This document shows positions 1 to 7,934 of a DNA stretch of 32,227 nucleotides, piece by piece. The position numbers were made by a program, and so were the translations under genes. Origin of the DNA: Opitutia bacterium (GTDB lineage: Bacteria > Verrucomicrobiota > Verrucomicrobiia > Opitutales > T3Sed10-336). The stretch is taken from NCBI GenBank assembly GCA_003566885.1, contig PXBO01000088.1, positions 1-32,227 on the forward strand. Reading direction: 5' to 3'. The notes under the pieces were generated by a model. It did not search any database, was not told the origin of the DNA, and was given only the letters and a program-made list of their open reading frames with translations. Numbering within the stretch: the first letter of the stretch is position 1; every line of letters begins with the position of its first letter.

Positions 1-1628
1 CGCACACCAACCCCGGCACCGAGTAATTCGGTGGTGCGGGGCTCTTCCGGCAAACGTTTGCGGTTACCAACAAGGCCGTAGTCGAAAAACCCTATGAATC
101 GAATTCTCTCGCCTCGTCCTGCAAATCCCATAGCGGATGTCCCGAATTCAATCGAGCCCAATACACCAAGGTCTCCACGCGCCTCCCGTTCCTCGTAGCC
201 GCGAACCGAGCGCGCTCCTCCTGCGCCGAGCTGCTCGCTCGGAAGCAATGCGCCGCTAGCCAACTGTCCGGTTCCGCCGAGAGAAACCGTAAATCCTTTT
301 GGCAGCGTGTTGAGACGCTCCACCCAGAGGCGCGTGACCGCGTATTCGGCGCGGGCGCCGGAACGAGCACGTTGAAAAGCCTCGTTCCCGTTGCTTTCGG
401 TTATTCCTCCGGGACTGTAGATCAACGTCGCTTGGGCGCTAGTGCTCCCGTAATCGTCGGGGATCCTGAGTTCATACGAGGTAAATACCTGAAAGATCTC
501 CGTGACATCGTCGAAGACGCTGATACCGCCAAAGAGCAAATCGTTATCGGCGCGTTTGTAATCAATACCGAACGCGGGCTCGTGCTGCCAACCGCCGGGT
601 CCATGGATTCGCGGCACCGAGTAACGCAGGCTTGCCTGGACGGTTTCGCCATCCTGATCGAGCGGAACCGGTCCGGAATCCAGCCGGGTCTCACTTCGGG
701 CATGGGCAAACAATAATGACAATTCGTGTCGCCATGGAAAAGGAACGGTATAGGTGACTGCGTTTGACAACAGACGTTTGGCGTCCGAGCTCGTGGTCAA
801 TTGGTAGCCCAGACGTTGATCCGTGCCGAATACGTTTCCCCAGTTATATCCGAGGAAGTACCGATCAAGCCCGGTGGCACGCGTCCCCGTATTTTCATAC
901 CCTCCGTAAACTCGCCACGGCCGGCGGTCGAATGTTTCGATGATCAAATCGGTTTGTCCAAATTCTTCGCCTGGAGCAAACACCACGCCGACGTCGCGGA
1001 ACGGATTCCGATTCAACCATTGCAGATCCTCCAGCAGTGCGCTCCTCCGGATCCGGTCTCCCGTTTCCGCCCGAATACCCCGGCGAATCCGTTCGTCCGA
1101 AAAGTAACGATTTCCCTCCACCGAAACCGAATCGACACGGCCTTCAACCACAAGCAGCACCAGCACGCCTTCCGTAATATCCTGTTCGGGAACAATTACG
1201 TCAACTACCGGACGATCCACGAAACGGTAGTGCCTTATGATCGTCCGGTTTATCTCGGCGAGAGAATGCGATGAAAGGGGGCCATACAAATACTCGTTCA
1301 ATGCCTTCTGCAGCTTTGTGCCATCCGGGGAAAGAAATCCCCGCCAGCTCACCCCGTAAACCGGGGGCTCCTCCAATGCCAAATTGAGGAAACGTTCGGA
1401 AGGGACGAGGGTAATTCCCTTCAGCGAATCAAGATAGATTATGGCGTGGTCCTCCTCTTGACGCTCTTCATTCGCTTGAGGGTGGAAATCGTATTCACTG
1501 TCCGGTTCGCGCGGAAGCAATTGTTCGGTTTGGCTCGATGCGGCACACGGTAACAGGGCGAAAATGACGGCCGAAAAAAGCAATCGGAAATCCAGCGGCA
1601 AGGGAAGGGGTCGAGTTGTGGTTGCCAT
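1..1628 (-). CDS. TpsB/ShlB-family outer-membrane transporter (partial, C-terminus off the left edge)
   Basis: Outer-membrane pore of a two-partner (type Vb) secretion system, expected to export the large protein encoded just upstream. The frame is open from ATG 1628 to the window edge, 542 codons with no stop. Residues 1-32 look like a signal peptide (hydrophobic LLFSAVIFALLPCAA). Residues about 65-235 fit two POTRA domains: the segment EGVLVLLVVEGRVDSVSVEG is typical of the POTRA_2/ShlB family and is followed by a second beta-alpha-alpha-beta unit ending near RPWRVYGGYENTGTR, where the barrel begins. The family hallmark VRGY lies at residues 475-478 in the context GAGGARSVRGYEE; in FhaC this motif sits on loop L6, which folds into the pore. 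Only the last barrel strands are missing. It starts 35 bp after the TpsA stop, so the two are probably co-transcribed. No clear Shine-Dalgarno precedes the ATG. Family and role are well supported; the exact substrate follows only from adjacency. Confidence 0.9.
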   Translation of the reverse strand, partial: MATTTRPLPLPLDFRLLFSAVIFALLPCAASSQTEQLLPREPDSEYDFHPQANEERQEEDHAIIYLDSLKGITLVPSERFLNLALEEPPVYGVSWRGFLSPDGTKLQKALNEYLYGPLSSHSLAEINRTIIRHYRFVDRPVVDVIVPEQDITEGVLVLLVVEGRVDSVSVEGNRYFSDERIRRGIRAETGDRIRRSALLEDLQWLNRNPFRDVGVVFAPGEEFGQTDLIIETFDRRPWRVYGGYENTGTRATGLDRYFLGYNWGNVFGTDQRLGYQLTTSSDAKRLLSNAVTYTVPFPWRHELSLLFAHARSETRLDSGPVPLDQDGETVQASLRYSVPRIHGPGGWQHEPAFGIDYKRADNDLLFGGISVFDDVTEIFQVFTSYELRIPDDYGSTSAQATLIYSPGGITESNGNEAFQRARSGARAEYAVTRLWVERLNTLPKGFTVSLGGTGQLASGALLPSEQLGAGGARSVRGYEEREARGDLGVLGSIEFGTSAMGFAGRGERIRFIGFFDYGLVGNRKRLPEEPRTTELLGAGVGV

Positions 1629-1663
1629 GTCGATATATAGTGGAGCCGTGCTGTTGCGGCCGG

Positions 1664-4600
1664 TCATTCTTTCTCGTCCCCGCTTCGTGTGCCGGCGCTG
1701 GAAAATACGCCCATCGAGACGAACCCGTTGTCCCATTCCGGAAGGGTAACCCCCGGATGGCCCTCGTATCTGAATGCGGGAGCGATCGGTCTTTCCATGG
1801 GGCCGGGGTGCGGGCCGTAGCGAGAATCGAATCCGGCGAACGGAAGGCGGAGTCGATGCTCGGGTTCCCCGTAAAACCTTTCACTATCAGGGGGCAGCAG
1901 TACGAGCACATCATTCGCGGTGAAATCACGCGGTGAAATCTTAAAAAAGATACCCCCGCCTGCGACTTCATCGCCATAGTAGACGTCGAAGCGCAGATCC
2001 CGCATTTGGAGATTTCCCGGCGCAACGTTTCCGGGCCGGACCGCGTACACGAAGATTTCACCGCCTCCGGAAACGCTGATCTCGCCCCGGTTTGAAAACC
2101 GGGCGTCTTCATCGAAATCCGGACGGTCGGGATTTCCGTTGTCCACGACAAAGATAAGAGTACCTTCGCTCGAATTTTGAATCGTTCCGGTTACGGACAG
2201 GCTTTTCCCTGAAAGAAAAACCAGTTCTTCCGATCCGCTGTAAGTGAAATTCCCCTCCACGCGAACATCGTTCCCGCCCGAGGCGCCGATCATTACACTT
2301 CCTGCCTCGATGTTCCGTGTGAACCGCTCGGCGAATCGATCGTTGAGAACGATATCCTCGTGCCGCTCATTCATATCGTATCCGAGTGTTCCGGTCAAAA
2401 AGCGGGCTCCGCTATTGCCTATGCCGTTTTCCGTGGAAGTGAGATGTCCAAGGTGCCAGACACGCGACTCGGATGGGTCGGAATGATCCACCAGTGTCGA
2501 TTGTCCGGCGACGGTAACTTCGAGTGCTCCCTCGCGTTGACCCGTCATCTCCTCGGGGGTGGTACCGAAACCTCCGTGGCCCAGGATCGCATACGCCTGG
2601 GTGCCTTCCCCGGCCGCTATAATCATGTCACCGGATAGGTTTAAGCTTAGGTCCCCTTCCTTATCACCGGACGATGCAAACCCTCCGTGCCCAAGTTGTG
2701 CGTATGACCACCGGCCGGGACCAGCGGCAATCGTCAAGTTGCCATCCGAGTTCAAAACAATCGCGCCGGATTGCCGGCCGCTTGTTACGGTACCGCCGTG
2801 CCCGAGCTGGGCGTACGTTCCCGGTTCCGTGCCACCCGAAAAAACGATATTTCCCAACGCTGAGACGGTAATGTCGCCGCTTTGGTTCGTACCCGGCCTG
2901 CCGCTGCCGCCATGGCCGAGTTGGGAATAAGCGGAGTTTCCGTCTGTTCCGCCGGTAAAATTCAATTCGTTCGCTTTTTCGATGGAGATCGCGCCGCTTT
3001 GATGGCCGCCAAGCGGCAGGGCGCCGAGATCTCCCCCGTGACCGAGATGGGCATAACCGCGGCCGGCGGAGAAAACAACCCTTTCGACATCCACGATCGT
3101 GATCGCTCCGGTTTGGTCGCCGAAGGCCAACGATCCTCCATGACCGAGTTGCACGTTGCTTCCGAGGGCCACGCCACCCGAAAACGTCAGGTCGTTGGCT
3201 CGTTCTATTCGAATGGAGCCGCTATGGTCTCCGCCCGAGCGCCGTCCGCCATGACCCAAACGGGCATTCGCATAATTTCCGGCTCCGCCGCCGAAAGCAA
3301 TCTCCCCGACTTCGCCCAGGACGATCTCCCCCGTTAAGTCGGCCGCAAGGCTTTCCCCGCCGTGCCCAAGCTGGGCATACGCCGATTCTCCTTCGCCTGC
3401 AAGAAACCTGACGTCAGCCGCTCGTTCGATCGATATATCGCCGCGGTAGTGGTGTTCCGGATTGACCCCCGGCGGGCTGAAAGCCGCGCCATGTCCCACT
3501 TGTGCGTAATTGCGGGTGCCCCCTTGGCCGGCCCGGGCGATGAGGTCACCGGACAACACAATCAGGATCGCCCCATTGATTTCGCTCCCGTCCATTTCGA
3601 CTTCCGGCCGAAACCCGAGTTGGGCGTAAAGGTCGTCGTCGTTGGCCCCGGCACGTAGTGACAGGCTGTTTCCGGCGACCGAAGTATTTCCGAAACGGCT
3701 TCCGAATGCGATACCGCTTTCCTGTGTGCCGTCCCCGATATAGACGTTCCCTTCGTTACCCGCGTAATTGTCCGAATCGGCGAGTATATCGGAAAAAGAA
3801 AACCCGGAGACGCTCATACCGCTGGTTCCGTTCCAGCCGCTCGCAACCTGAATACGGCCGCTTCCGTGATTCTGTACGCCCGCGCCAATGAAAATATCGT
3901 GAGTGGAAAGCAGGTTGAGATCGTTCTCGCTTTGATAGGCGAAGGGAGCCTCGATCTTCAATCCTCCGGAACCCGTTGCTCCGATGGTGACATCTCCGCC
4001 CGGGAGGTTTTGGCGGAAGCGCTCGAAAAAGAGCTCGTTCAGCACGACCTGGTCCGACGGCTCATTCGAATCGTATGCGAGCGTGCCCGTGATAAATTGC
4101 ACGCCGGCATCGGTTAGGTCTTCATCGTTCCATGTCAGGTGACCGACGTGCCATACGTGCTGCTCATCCGGGTCGCCGTTATCCGCGAGAACGGTGTCGC
4201 CCGCCGCCCGGATGGCGATACTGCCGGACCTTTCGCCTCTGAGCGGACTTCCGAACGTATTGCGTCCGCCGTGGCCCAACAAGACATAGGCGCGGTCCTG
4301 AGAACCGGCGGAAAGGGCCAGGTTCCCCGCAAGATTCAATACAATGTTTCCGCTCTGGTTGTTGATTCGCCCGGGCCCGCCGTGTCCCAGCTGAGCGTAC
4401 GCGTCTCGCTGCTCGCCTGCGGACAATATCAAGTTCGCGGCGTTCCAAACCGCGATGTCACCGTGCTCTTGGCCTCGCTCGAAGCCGATTTCGAAACCGC
4501 CATGGCCGAAGTGAACGTAGGCATAATTGCCACCGCCGCCGAGAAAGTTCAGGTCATTGGCTTCAAGAATCGTAATTTTTCCATTATAAAGGCCTTCAGA

Positions 4601-7195
4601 CGCTTGTCCGCCGTGGCCGAGATGCGCGTAGGCATTCGTACCGTTTCCCGCGATAAAACTGATGTCGTTTGCCATATCCATCGTGATATTCCCGGAAAAA
4701 TTTCCTCCCGAAGCGCGCCCGCCATGGCCGAAATGAACATTGCCCGACGATAATTCGCCGGCATGGAAACGGATGTTGTGAACGGCGCCAATGGAGATAT
4801 TGCCACTGCGGTCGCCAAAGGCACTCCTGCCGCCGTGACCGAGTTGGGCCTCGCTTGCATCTGCCGTGAAGAGGAGGTTGCGAACCGTCCCGAAGGCGAT
4901 GTCTCCACGTGAATCTCCTCGACCCGCATACTCTCCATGACCAAGGCGGGCCGGCGCGCTGCTTCCGGCGCCTGAGGTAAAAATGAGATCTCTGGCTTCA
5001 TTTATCATGATGTCACCATCCCGATCACCCCTCTGGTCCCATCCTCCATGCCCCAGTTGGGCGTAACTATTTTGGACCCCGGAAAAAACGAGGTCGCGAA
5101 CCGATCCGATCCCGATATCGCCCGATATATCGCCGTGTCCGCGCCACCCGCCGTGGCCGAGGTGGGCGGACGCGCCCCCGGATCCTCCTCCGGCCGTAAA
5201 AACCATGTCCTCGGCCCGATGAATGATAATGTCGCCACTTCGCGTGATATCCGCGCGCCCTCCTCCATGGCCCAAATGGGAATAGGCGTAGGTTCCATTT
5301 CCGGCGGAAAAAATTATATTTCCCACGTCCTTGATCGTGATATCCCCGGTACGATTCCCCTCAGCCCCTCTACCTCCGTGGCCCAGTTGCGCATAGGATT
5401 CAAAACCGTCGCCGGCCGCGAAGCTGAGATCAGCCGCCCTTTCGATCGTAATGTCTCCGTGATATGACTGGTAAGGCCGATCCGGGCCTTGCAGAAAAAC
5501 CGCCCCATGCCCGACCTGGACATAATTGCGAATCCCGGTTCCGTGCGCTCGGGCGTTCAAATCGCCTTCCAGTGCGATCGTGATCCCGCCGTCGATCAAG
5601 TAGTCCTCGACGTCCTGGTCGGGCCTGAAACCGAGTTGGGCAAAAAGATCGTCGTTTCCAAGGCCGGCAAAAAGATTCAGATGACGGCCAAACGCCACCG
5701 TCTCGCCGAATCTGCTTCCAACTGCGATTCCCTGATCCTGAGTGGAATCACCAAGAAAAATGGAACCGTCATTGTTGCCGAACGCTCCGGGAGTGTCCAG
5801 CAGCGAGCCGGTATCAACCGACTGCCCGTAGGTATCGAATCCCGTCACGCCGTCCCATCCGGCGACGAGGATCACATCCCCGTCACCATCGCTCTGAACG
5901 CTTGCGTTCGCCTCGATATGGCGATGGGCAAGCAGGCTAAGAGAGTAGGGTGATTCCCAGAGAACTGGGTCGTTGATCCGAATATCACCCTCCCCGCCGG
6001 AGCCGCTTGCCGTCTCGATCGCAACATTTTGATTCTGCAACATCCCTGCAAGCGTCCCGCCGGTGATGTCGTCCCCTTCCTGGTTGCCGACTGTAAAATC
6101 GGCCGGATCGAACAGCAACAACCCGCCTCGTGTGTTGACATTGCCTGAAATGCGGATGGAACGAATGCCGCTGATTTCGGCGACTCCCTGTGTTCCGGTA
6201 TCGATCGATCCGGCAAAGTCCATTTCTTTGCTCGCCACCAACCGCACTTCGCCGCCCGTACCACCTTCCTGCGCGCCGATACGGCTCGTTTCGTCGATCT
6301 CGATGTTCGACCCCGTTACGTGAATGAGCGCGTGCCCGTTCTTTGAAGAAGCTTCCAATTTCCCATGGTGCCGGACATCACCGTCCTCGGCCTTCAATAA
6401 TATTCGCCCGTCGCGCTCTTCGACGCCGGTTGCCCTCACGATCCCGCCATTGTTGATCGCAAGCGCGTATTCATTTCCGCCGGCAGCCTGCAATTCCGCA
6501 ACAACCGCTTCCACCAATCCGCGCTGCTCGATGCGTCCACCCGTCACGGAGTGCCTGATCGAAATCCGTTCCTCGCCATCCGCTCGAAGAAGAACATCGT
6601 TTCCCGCGGCGAATCCGGCCGTCCCAACCGGGGCACGGACCTCTCCTTCATTCCAAATCTCGCGGGCAATCAGAAAGACATCCCCGTCAAATGCTTCAAT
6701 TCGTCCGAATGAAACGACCGCAGCGCCCGAGTCCCCGACAAACTCGAGATTGCCGCCATTGAGAAAGTCCGCATCCGTAACGTCAAGGGTGCTCGCTATG
6801 AACCCCGCGGCATCGATCCTGCCGTTCGGTCCGATCAGGATGCCGTTTGGATTGAGCAGGATGATGCGTCCTTCGCCCGTTAACTTTCCATGAATCTCAC
6901 TGCTCAAATGACCGGTTACGCGGTTGAGCACGGCGCTGTCACTTCCAGCGTGGATGAACTCGGCAAGACGTCCGCTCCCGATTGAAAACGCTTCCCAATC
7001 GATTACGGCTTTCGGGGAATTCTGGATGACCGTGAGGGTGTCGTCACCTCTGACAAACTCAACATCTCCGTGTCGCACCGACTCGCCGACCGGCAAAGCC
7101 GCCAAACAGAAATCGACCGCACTCAGACTCAGAAAGAAACAGATGATACGCATCGCGCGGTTCTGTGTCATTTCGTATTTCAGGGGTCCGATCAT
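1664..7195 (-). CDS. TpsA-type giant exoprotein (filamentous-haemagglutinin-like) with GHG repeat arrays
   Basis: Predicted secreted beta-helical exoprotein of 1843 residues, the cargo of the TpsB transporter encoded directly downstream. The start at 7195 is chosen because AAAGGAA lies just upstream (7201-7207); an in-frame ATG at 7255 would add 20 residues. Numbering here is from 7195. Residues 1-33 are a signal peptide (core IICFFLSLSAVDFCLAA). Residues about 33-280 match the TPS/haemagglutination-activity domain, with the tell-tale stretches NSPKAVIDWEAFSIGSG and LNPNGILIGPNG (about 59-125). Residues 403-1066 and 1067-1631 are two copies of one large module, each holding an array of GHG repeats (12 and 9 copies). 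A third, truncated copy of the module start follows at about 1632-1690, then a unique C-terminal region. No cysteine was seen after the signal peptide, as is common for TPS cargo. No enzymatic, toxin or anchoring domain was recognised. Adhesion or a surface-coat role is the family default and is inference here. Confidence 0.9.
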   Translation of the reverse strand: MIGPLKYEMTQNRAMRIICFFLSLSAVDFCLAALPVGESVRHGDVEFVRGDDTLTVIQNSPKAVIDWEAFSIGSGRLAEFIHAGSDSAVLNRVTGHLSSEIHGKLTGEGRIILLNPNGILIGPNGRIDAAGFIASTLDVTDADFLNGGNLEFVGDSGAAVVSFGRIEAFDGDVFLIAREIWNEGEVRAPVGTAGFAAGNDVLLRADGEERISIRHSVTGGRIEQRGLVEAVVAELQAAGGNEYALAINNGGIVRATGVEERDGRILLKAEDGDVRHHGKLEASSKNGHALIHVTGSNIEIDETSRIGAQEGGTGGEVRLVASKEMDFAGSIDTGTQGVAEISGIRSIRISGNVNTRGGLLLFDPADFTVGNQEGDDITGGTLAGMLQNQNVAIETASGSGGEGDIRINDPVLWESPYSLSLLAHRHIEANASVQSDGDGDVILVAGWDGVTGFDTYGQSVDTGSLLDTPGAFGNNDGSIFLGDSTQDQGIAVGSRFGETVAFGRHLNLFAGLGNDDLFAQLGFRPDQDVEDYLIDGGITIALEGDLNARAHGTGIRNYVQVGHGAVFLQGPDRPYQSYHGDITIERAADLSFAAGDGFESYAQLGHGGRGAEGNRTGDITIKDVGNIIFSAGNGTYAYSHLGHGGGRADITRSGDIIIHRAEDMVFTAGGGSGGASAHLGHGGWRGHGDISGDIGIGSVRDLVFSGVQNSYAQLGHGGWDQRGDRDGDIMINEARDLIFTSGAGSSAPARLGHGEYAGRGDSRGDIAFGTVRNLLFTADASEAQLGHGGRSAFGDRSGNISIGAVHNIRFHAGELSSGNVHFGHGGRASGGNFSGNITMDMANDISFIAGNGTNAYAHLGHGGQASEGLYNGKITILEANDLNFLGGGGNYAYVHFGHGGFEIGFERGQEHGDIAVWNAANLILSAGEQRDAYAQLGHGGPGRINNQSGNIVLNLAGNLALSAGSQDRAYVLLGHGGRNTFGSPLRGERSGSIAIRAAGDTVLADNGDPDEQHVWHVGHLTWNDEDLTDAGVQFITGTLAYDSNEPSDQVVLNELFFERFRQNLPGGDVTIGATGSGGLKIEAPFAYQSENDLNLLSTHDIFIGAGVQNHGSGRIQVASGWNGTSGMSVSGFSFSDILADSDNYAGNEGNVYIGDGTQESGIAFGSRFGNTSVAGNSLSLRAGANDDDLYAQLGFRPEVEMDGSEINGAILIVLSGDLIARAGQGGTRNYAQVGHGAAFSPPGVNPEHHYRGDISIERAADVRFLAGEGESAYAQLGHGGESLAADLTGEIVLGEVGEIAFGGGAGNYANARLGHGGRRSGGDHSGSIRIERANDLTFSGGVALGSNVQLGHGGSLAFGDQTGAITIVDVERVVFSAGRGYAHLGHGGDLGALPLGGHQSGAISIEKANELNFTGGTDGNSAYSQLGHGGSGRPGTNQSGDITVSALGNIVFSGGTEPGTYAQLGHGGTVTSGRQSGAIVLNSDGNLTIAAGPGRWSYAQLGHGGFASSGDKEGDLSLNLSGDMIIAAGEGTQAYAILGHGGFGTTPEEMTGQREGALEVTVAGQSTLVDHSDPSESRVWHLGHLTSTENGIGNSGARFLTGTLGYDMNERHEDIVLNDRFAERFTRNIEAGSVMIGASGGNDVRVEGNFTYSGSEELVFLSGKSLSVTGTIQNSSEGTLIFVVDNGNPDRPDFDEDARFSNRGEISVSGGGEIFVYAVRPGNVAPGNLQMRDLRFDVYYGDEVAGGGIFFKISPRDFTANDVLVLLPPDSERFYGEPEHRLRLPFAGFDSRYGPHPGPMERPIAPAFRYEGHPGVTLPEWDNGFVSMGVFSSAGTRSGDEKE
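2441..3514 (-). repeat. GHG repeat array 2 of the TpsA exoprotein (9 units)
   Basis: Second array of the same unit, nine copies, with histidines at residues 1235, 1278, 1315, 1352, 1385, 1428, 1466, 1503 and 1540 (start at 7195). As in array 1, the first unit is the variant RNYxQVGHGA, the first spacing is 43 residues, and the array is closed by VWHLGHLT with its second histidine (1584) again 44 residues after the last repeat. The shared ends show that the whole array was duplicated as a block; the difference of three units implies later gain or loss of single repeats. Confidence 0.85.
4138..5527 (-). repeat. GHG repeat array 1 of the TpsA exoprotein (12 units)
   Basis: Twelve copies of a repeat with the core pattern [A/S]-Y-A-Q-[L/V/F]-G-H-G-[G/A/E], then a variable glycine-rich loop, then G-[D/N]-I-x-I and a hydrophobic strand such as DLxFxAG. 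The core histidines are at residues 563, 606, 643, 681, 716, 753, 787, 824, 861, 898, 938 and 975 (start at 7195), so spacing is usually 37 and ranges from 34 to 43. Thirty-seven residues is close to two turns of the 19-residue beta-helix coil of filamentous haemagglutinin, so the histidines may line one face of the helix. The array ends with a cap motif VWHVGHLT whose second histidine (1019) is 44 residues after the last repeat histidine. Confidence 0.85.
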
Positions 7196-7200
7196 TTCAT

Positions 7201-7207
7201 TTCCTTT
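7201..7207 (-). promoter_or_regulatory. Ribosome-binding site deciding the tpsA start
   Basis: Read on the minus strand, AAAGGAA is followed by ATGAA and then the ATG at 7195. It is one of the few recognisable Shine-Dalgarno sequences in the window. It favours the start at 7195 over the in-frame ATG at 7255, which would place a charged 20-residue extension before the signal peptide. Confidence 0.55.
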
Positions 7208-7807
7208 CGGTGATTCAGCATCGCCGCTTCGCCTCCGGTTTCGGTGCTGGGGCATTCAAACTTCGTCCTTCGAAATTTGAGGTCCCGGCTGAGGAGTCGG
7301 CCTGAGGATGGGAATGCACAAAAAGGAATTTTACCTAAGTCCTTGCCGGTGAAAAGGGAAAAGTGTGCGTTCGTTCGCGGCCGTCTGAATTGCGGGGATT
7401 GGTCCCGGGCTGGAGGAGGTGGTAGCGCAAAGGCGGCGACTGGTGGGCAATCACTGCAAGCCGGGATTGTTGCCGCAGCCCCCTCTGAAGCCGTCGATCT
7501 CTTTGCCATTCGAAACCCATCCCGCGGCGCGGGCGGAGCCGCGCCCTCCATGAAATCTTGTTCGTTTCGGGCAAGATTTCAGAAATAAGGGATTTTTCTC
7601 TCCCGGAGACAGCGAGAAAGGCAGATGGGCAACCGGAGATGAACAGGCGTGAACCCGGATAAGCCACCTTTTTACTTATCACTTTTGACTTTTTACTTCC
7701 AAAGACCTCCGTGCCTTGGTGGCTTTGTGAGAGCATCTTGACTCGTGGGAATGGCATTCGGTTGAGAAATCCTTGACCCCGAATCACGCAAAAGGCCCGC
7801 AATTATG

Positions 7808-7829
7808 GCGGGCAGGATGCCCGCTCTCC
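7808..7829 (-). repeat. REP-like palindrome (GGAG + hairpin), single copy
   Basis: Read on the minus strand it is GGAG (7829-7826), one A, then a perfect 7-bp stem GCGGGCA/TGCCCGC (7824-7818 and 7814-7808) with a 3-nt loop. A conserved GTAG or GGAG tetranucleotide 5' of a hairpin is the layout of REP sequences handled by RAYT (Y1 transposase) proteins. No RAYT gene is in the window. Confidence 0.5.
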
Positions 7830-7934
7830 CAGGGGGGCGGGTCCGGCGGTTCGGCGGCTCCCGGCCACTGCCGACGCCTTCGGCGTTGACGCGTTACGGG
7901 GGATGTGATCCGTTAAACGGTTTTACAGAGCGTT

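Larger units (their letters stand above)
2126..5989 (-). repeat. Large internal duplication in tpsA: two full modules and a truncated third
   Basis: Module 1 spans about 3998-5989, module 2 about 2303-3997, and a partial module 3 about 2126-2302. Each begins with G-[D/S]-[I/V]-x-I, runs through an F/Y-rich segment (for example PFAYQSENDLNLLS in copy 2 and NFTYSGSEELVFLS in copy 3) and then 'QN..G.I.V..GW.G'. Modules 1 and 2 continue with GSRFG, DDL[F/Y]AQLGFRP, the GHG array, the VWHxGHLT cap and a GTLxYDxNE / VLNxxFxERF segment. Copy 3 stops after its first 50-60 residues and passes into the unique C-terminus. Boundaries were read by eye from the translation and are good to about 10 residues. 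Confidence 0.8.
7196..7934. other. 739-bp non-coding region upstream of tpsA and the ABC-F gene
   Basis: Divergent intergenic region. Next to tpsA it should hold the tps promoter; read on the minus strand, TAAAAT with TTTTCA 16 bp upstream (around 7325-7353) is a weak candidate. The middle (about 7640-7765) is a patchwork of low-information phrases, such as repeated 'acttttgactttttacttc' and 'ccttggtggctttgtgagag', which I remember as common intergenic debris in unrelated genomes. It then contains a REP-like hairpin (7808-7829) and a small hairpin, ACGCC/GGCGT, at 7874-7886. Open frames here, for example a 155-codon minus-strand one at 7335-7802, read as arginine-rich or low-complexity nonsense and are not called. 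Confidence 0.6.

Noticed and set aside
1495-2151. 218-codon minus-strand frame spanning the tpsA/tpsB junction
   Set aside because: It overlaps both well-supported genes on the same strand in another frame and has no motif; tpsA and tpsB explain the region.
2441-5527. Possible CRISPR array, because of regularly spaced DNA repeats of about 110 bp
   Set aside because: The periodicity is in frame with a continuous open reading frame and is explained by the 37-residue protein repeat; units diverge at synonymous and loop positions, and no cas genes are present.
7335-7802. 155-codon minus-strand frame in the non-coding region before the ABC-F gene
   Set aside because: The translation follows common intergenic phrases (Lys/Ser run, then Arg-rich text). 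It has no domain, no ribosome-binding site and no coding character.
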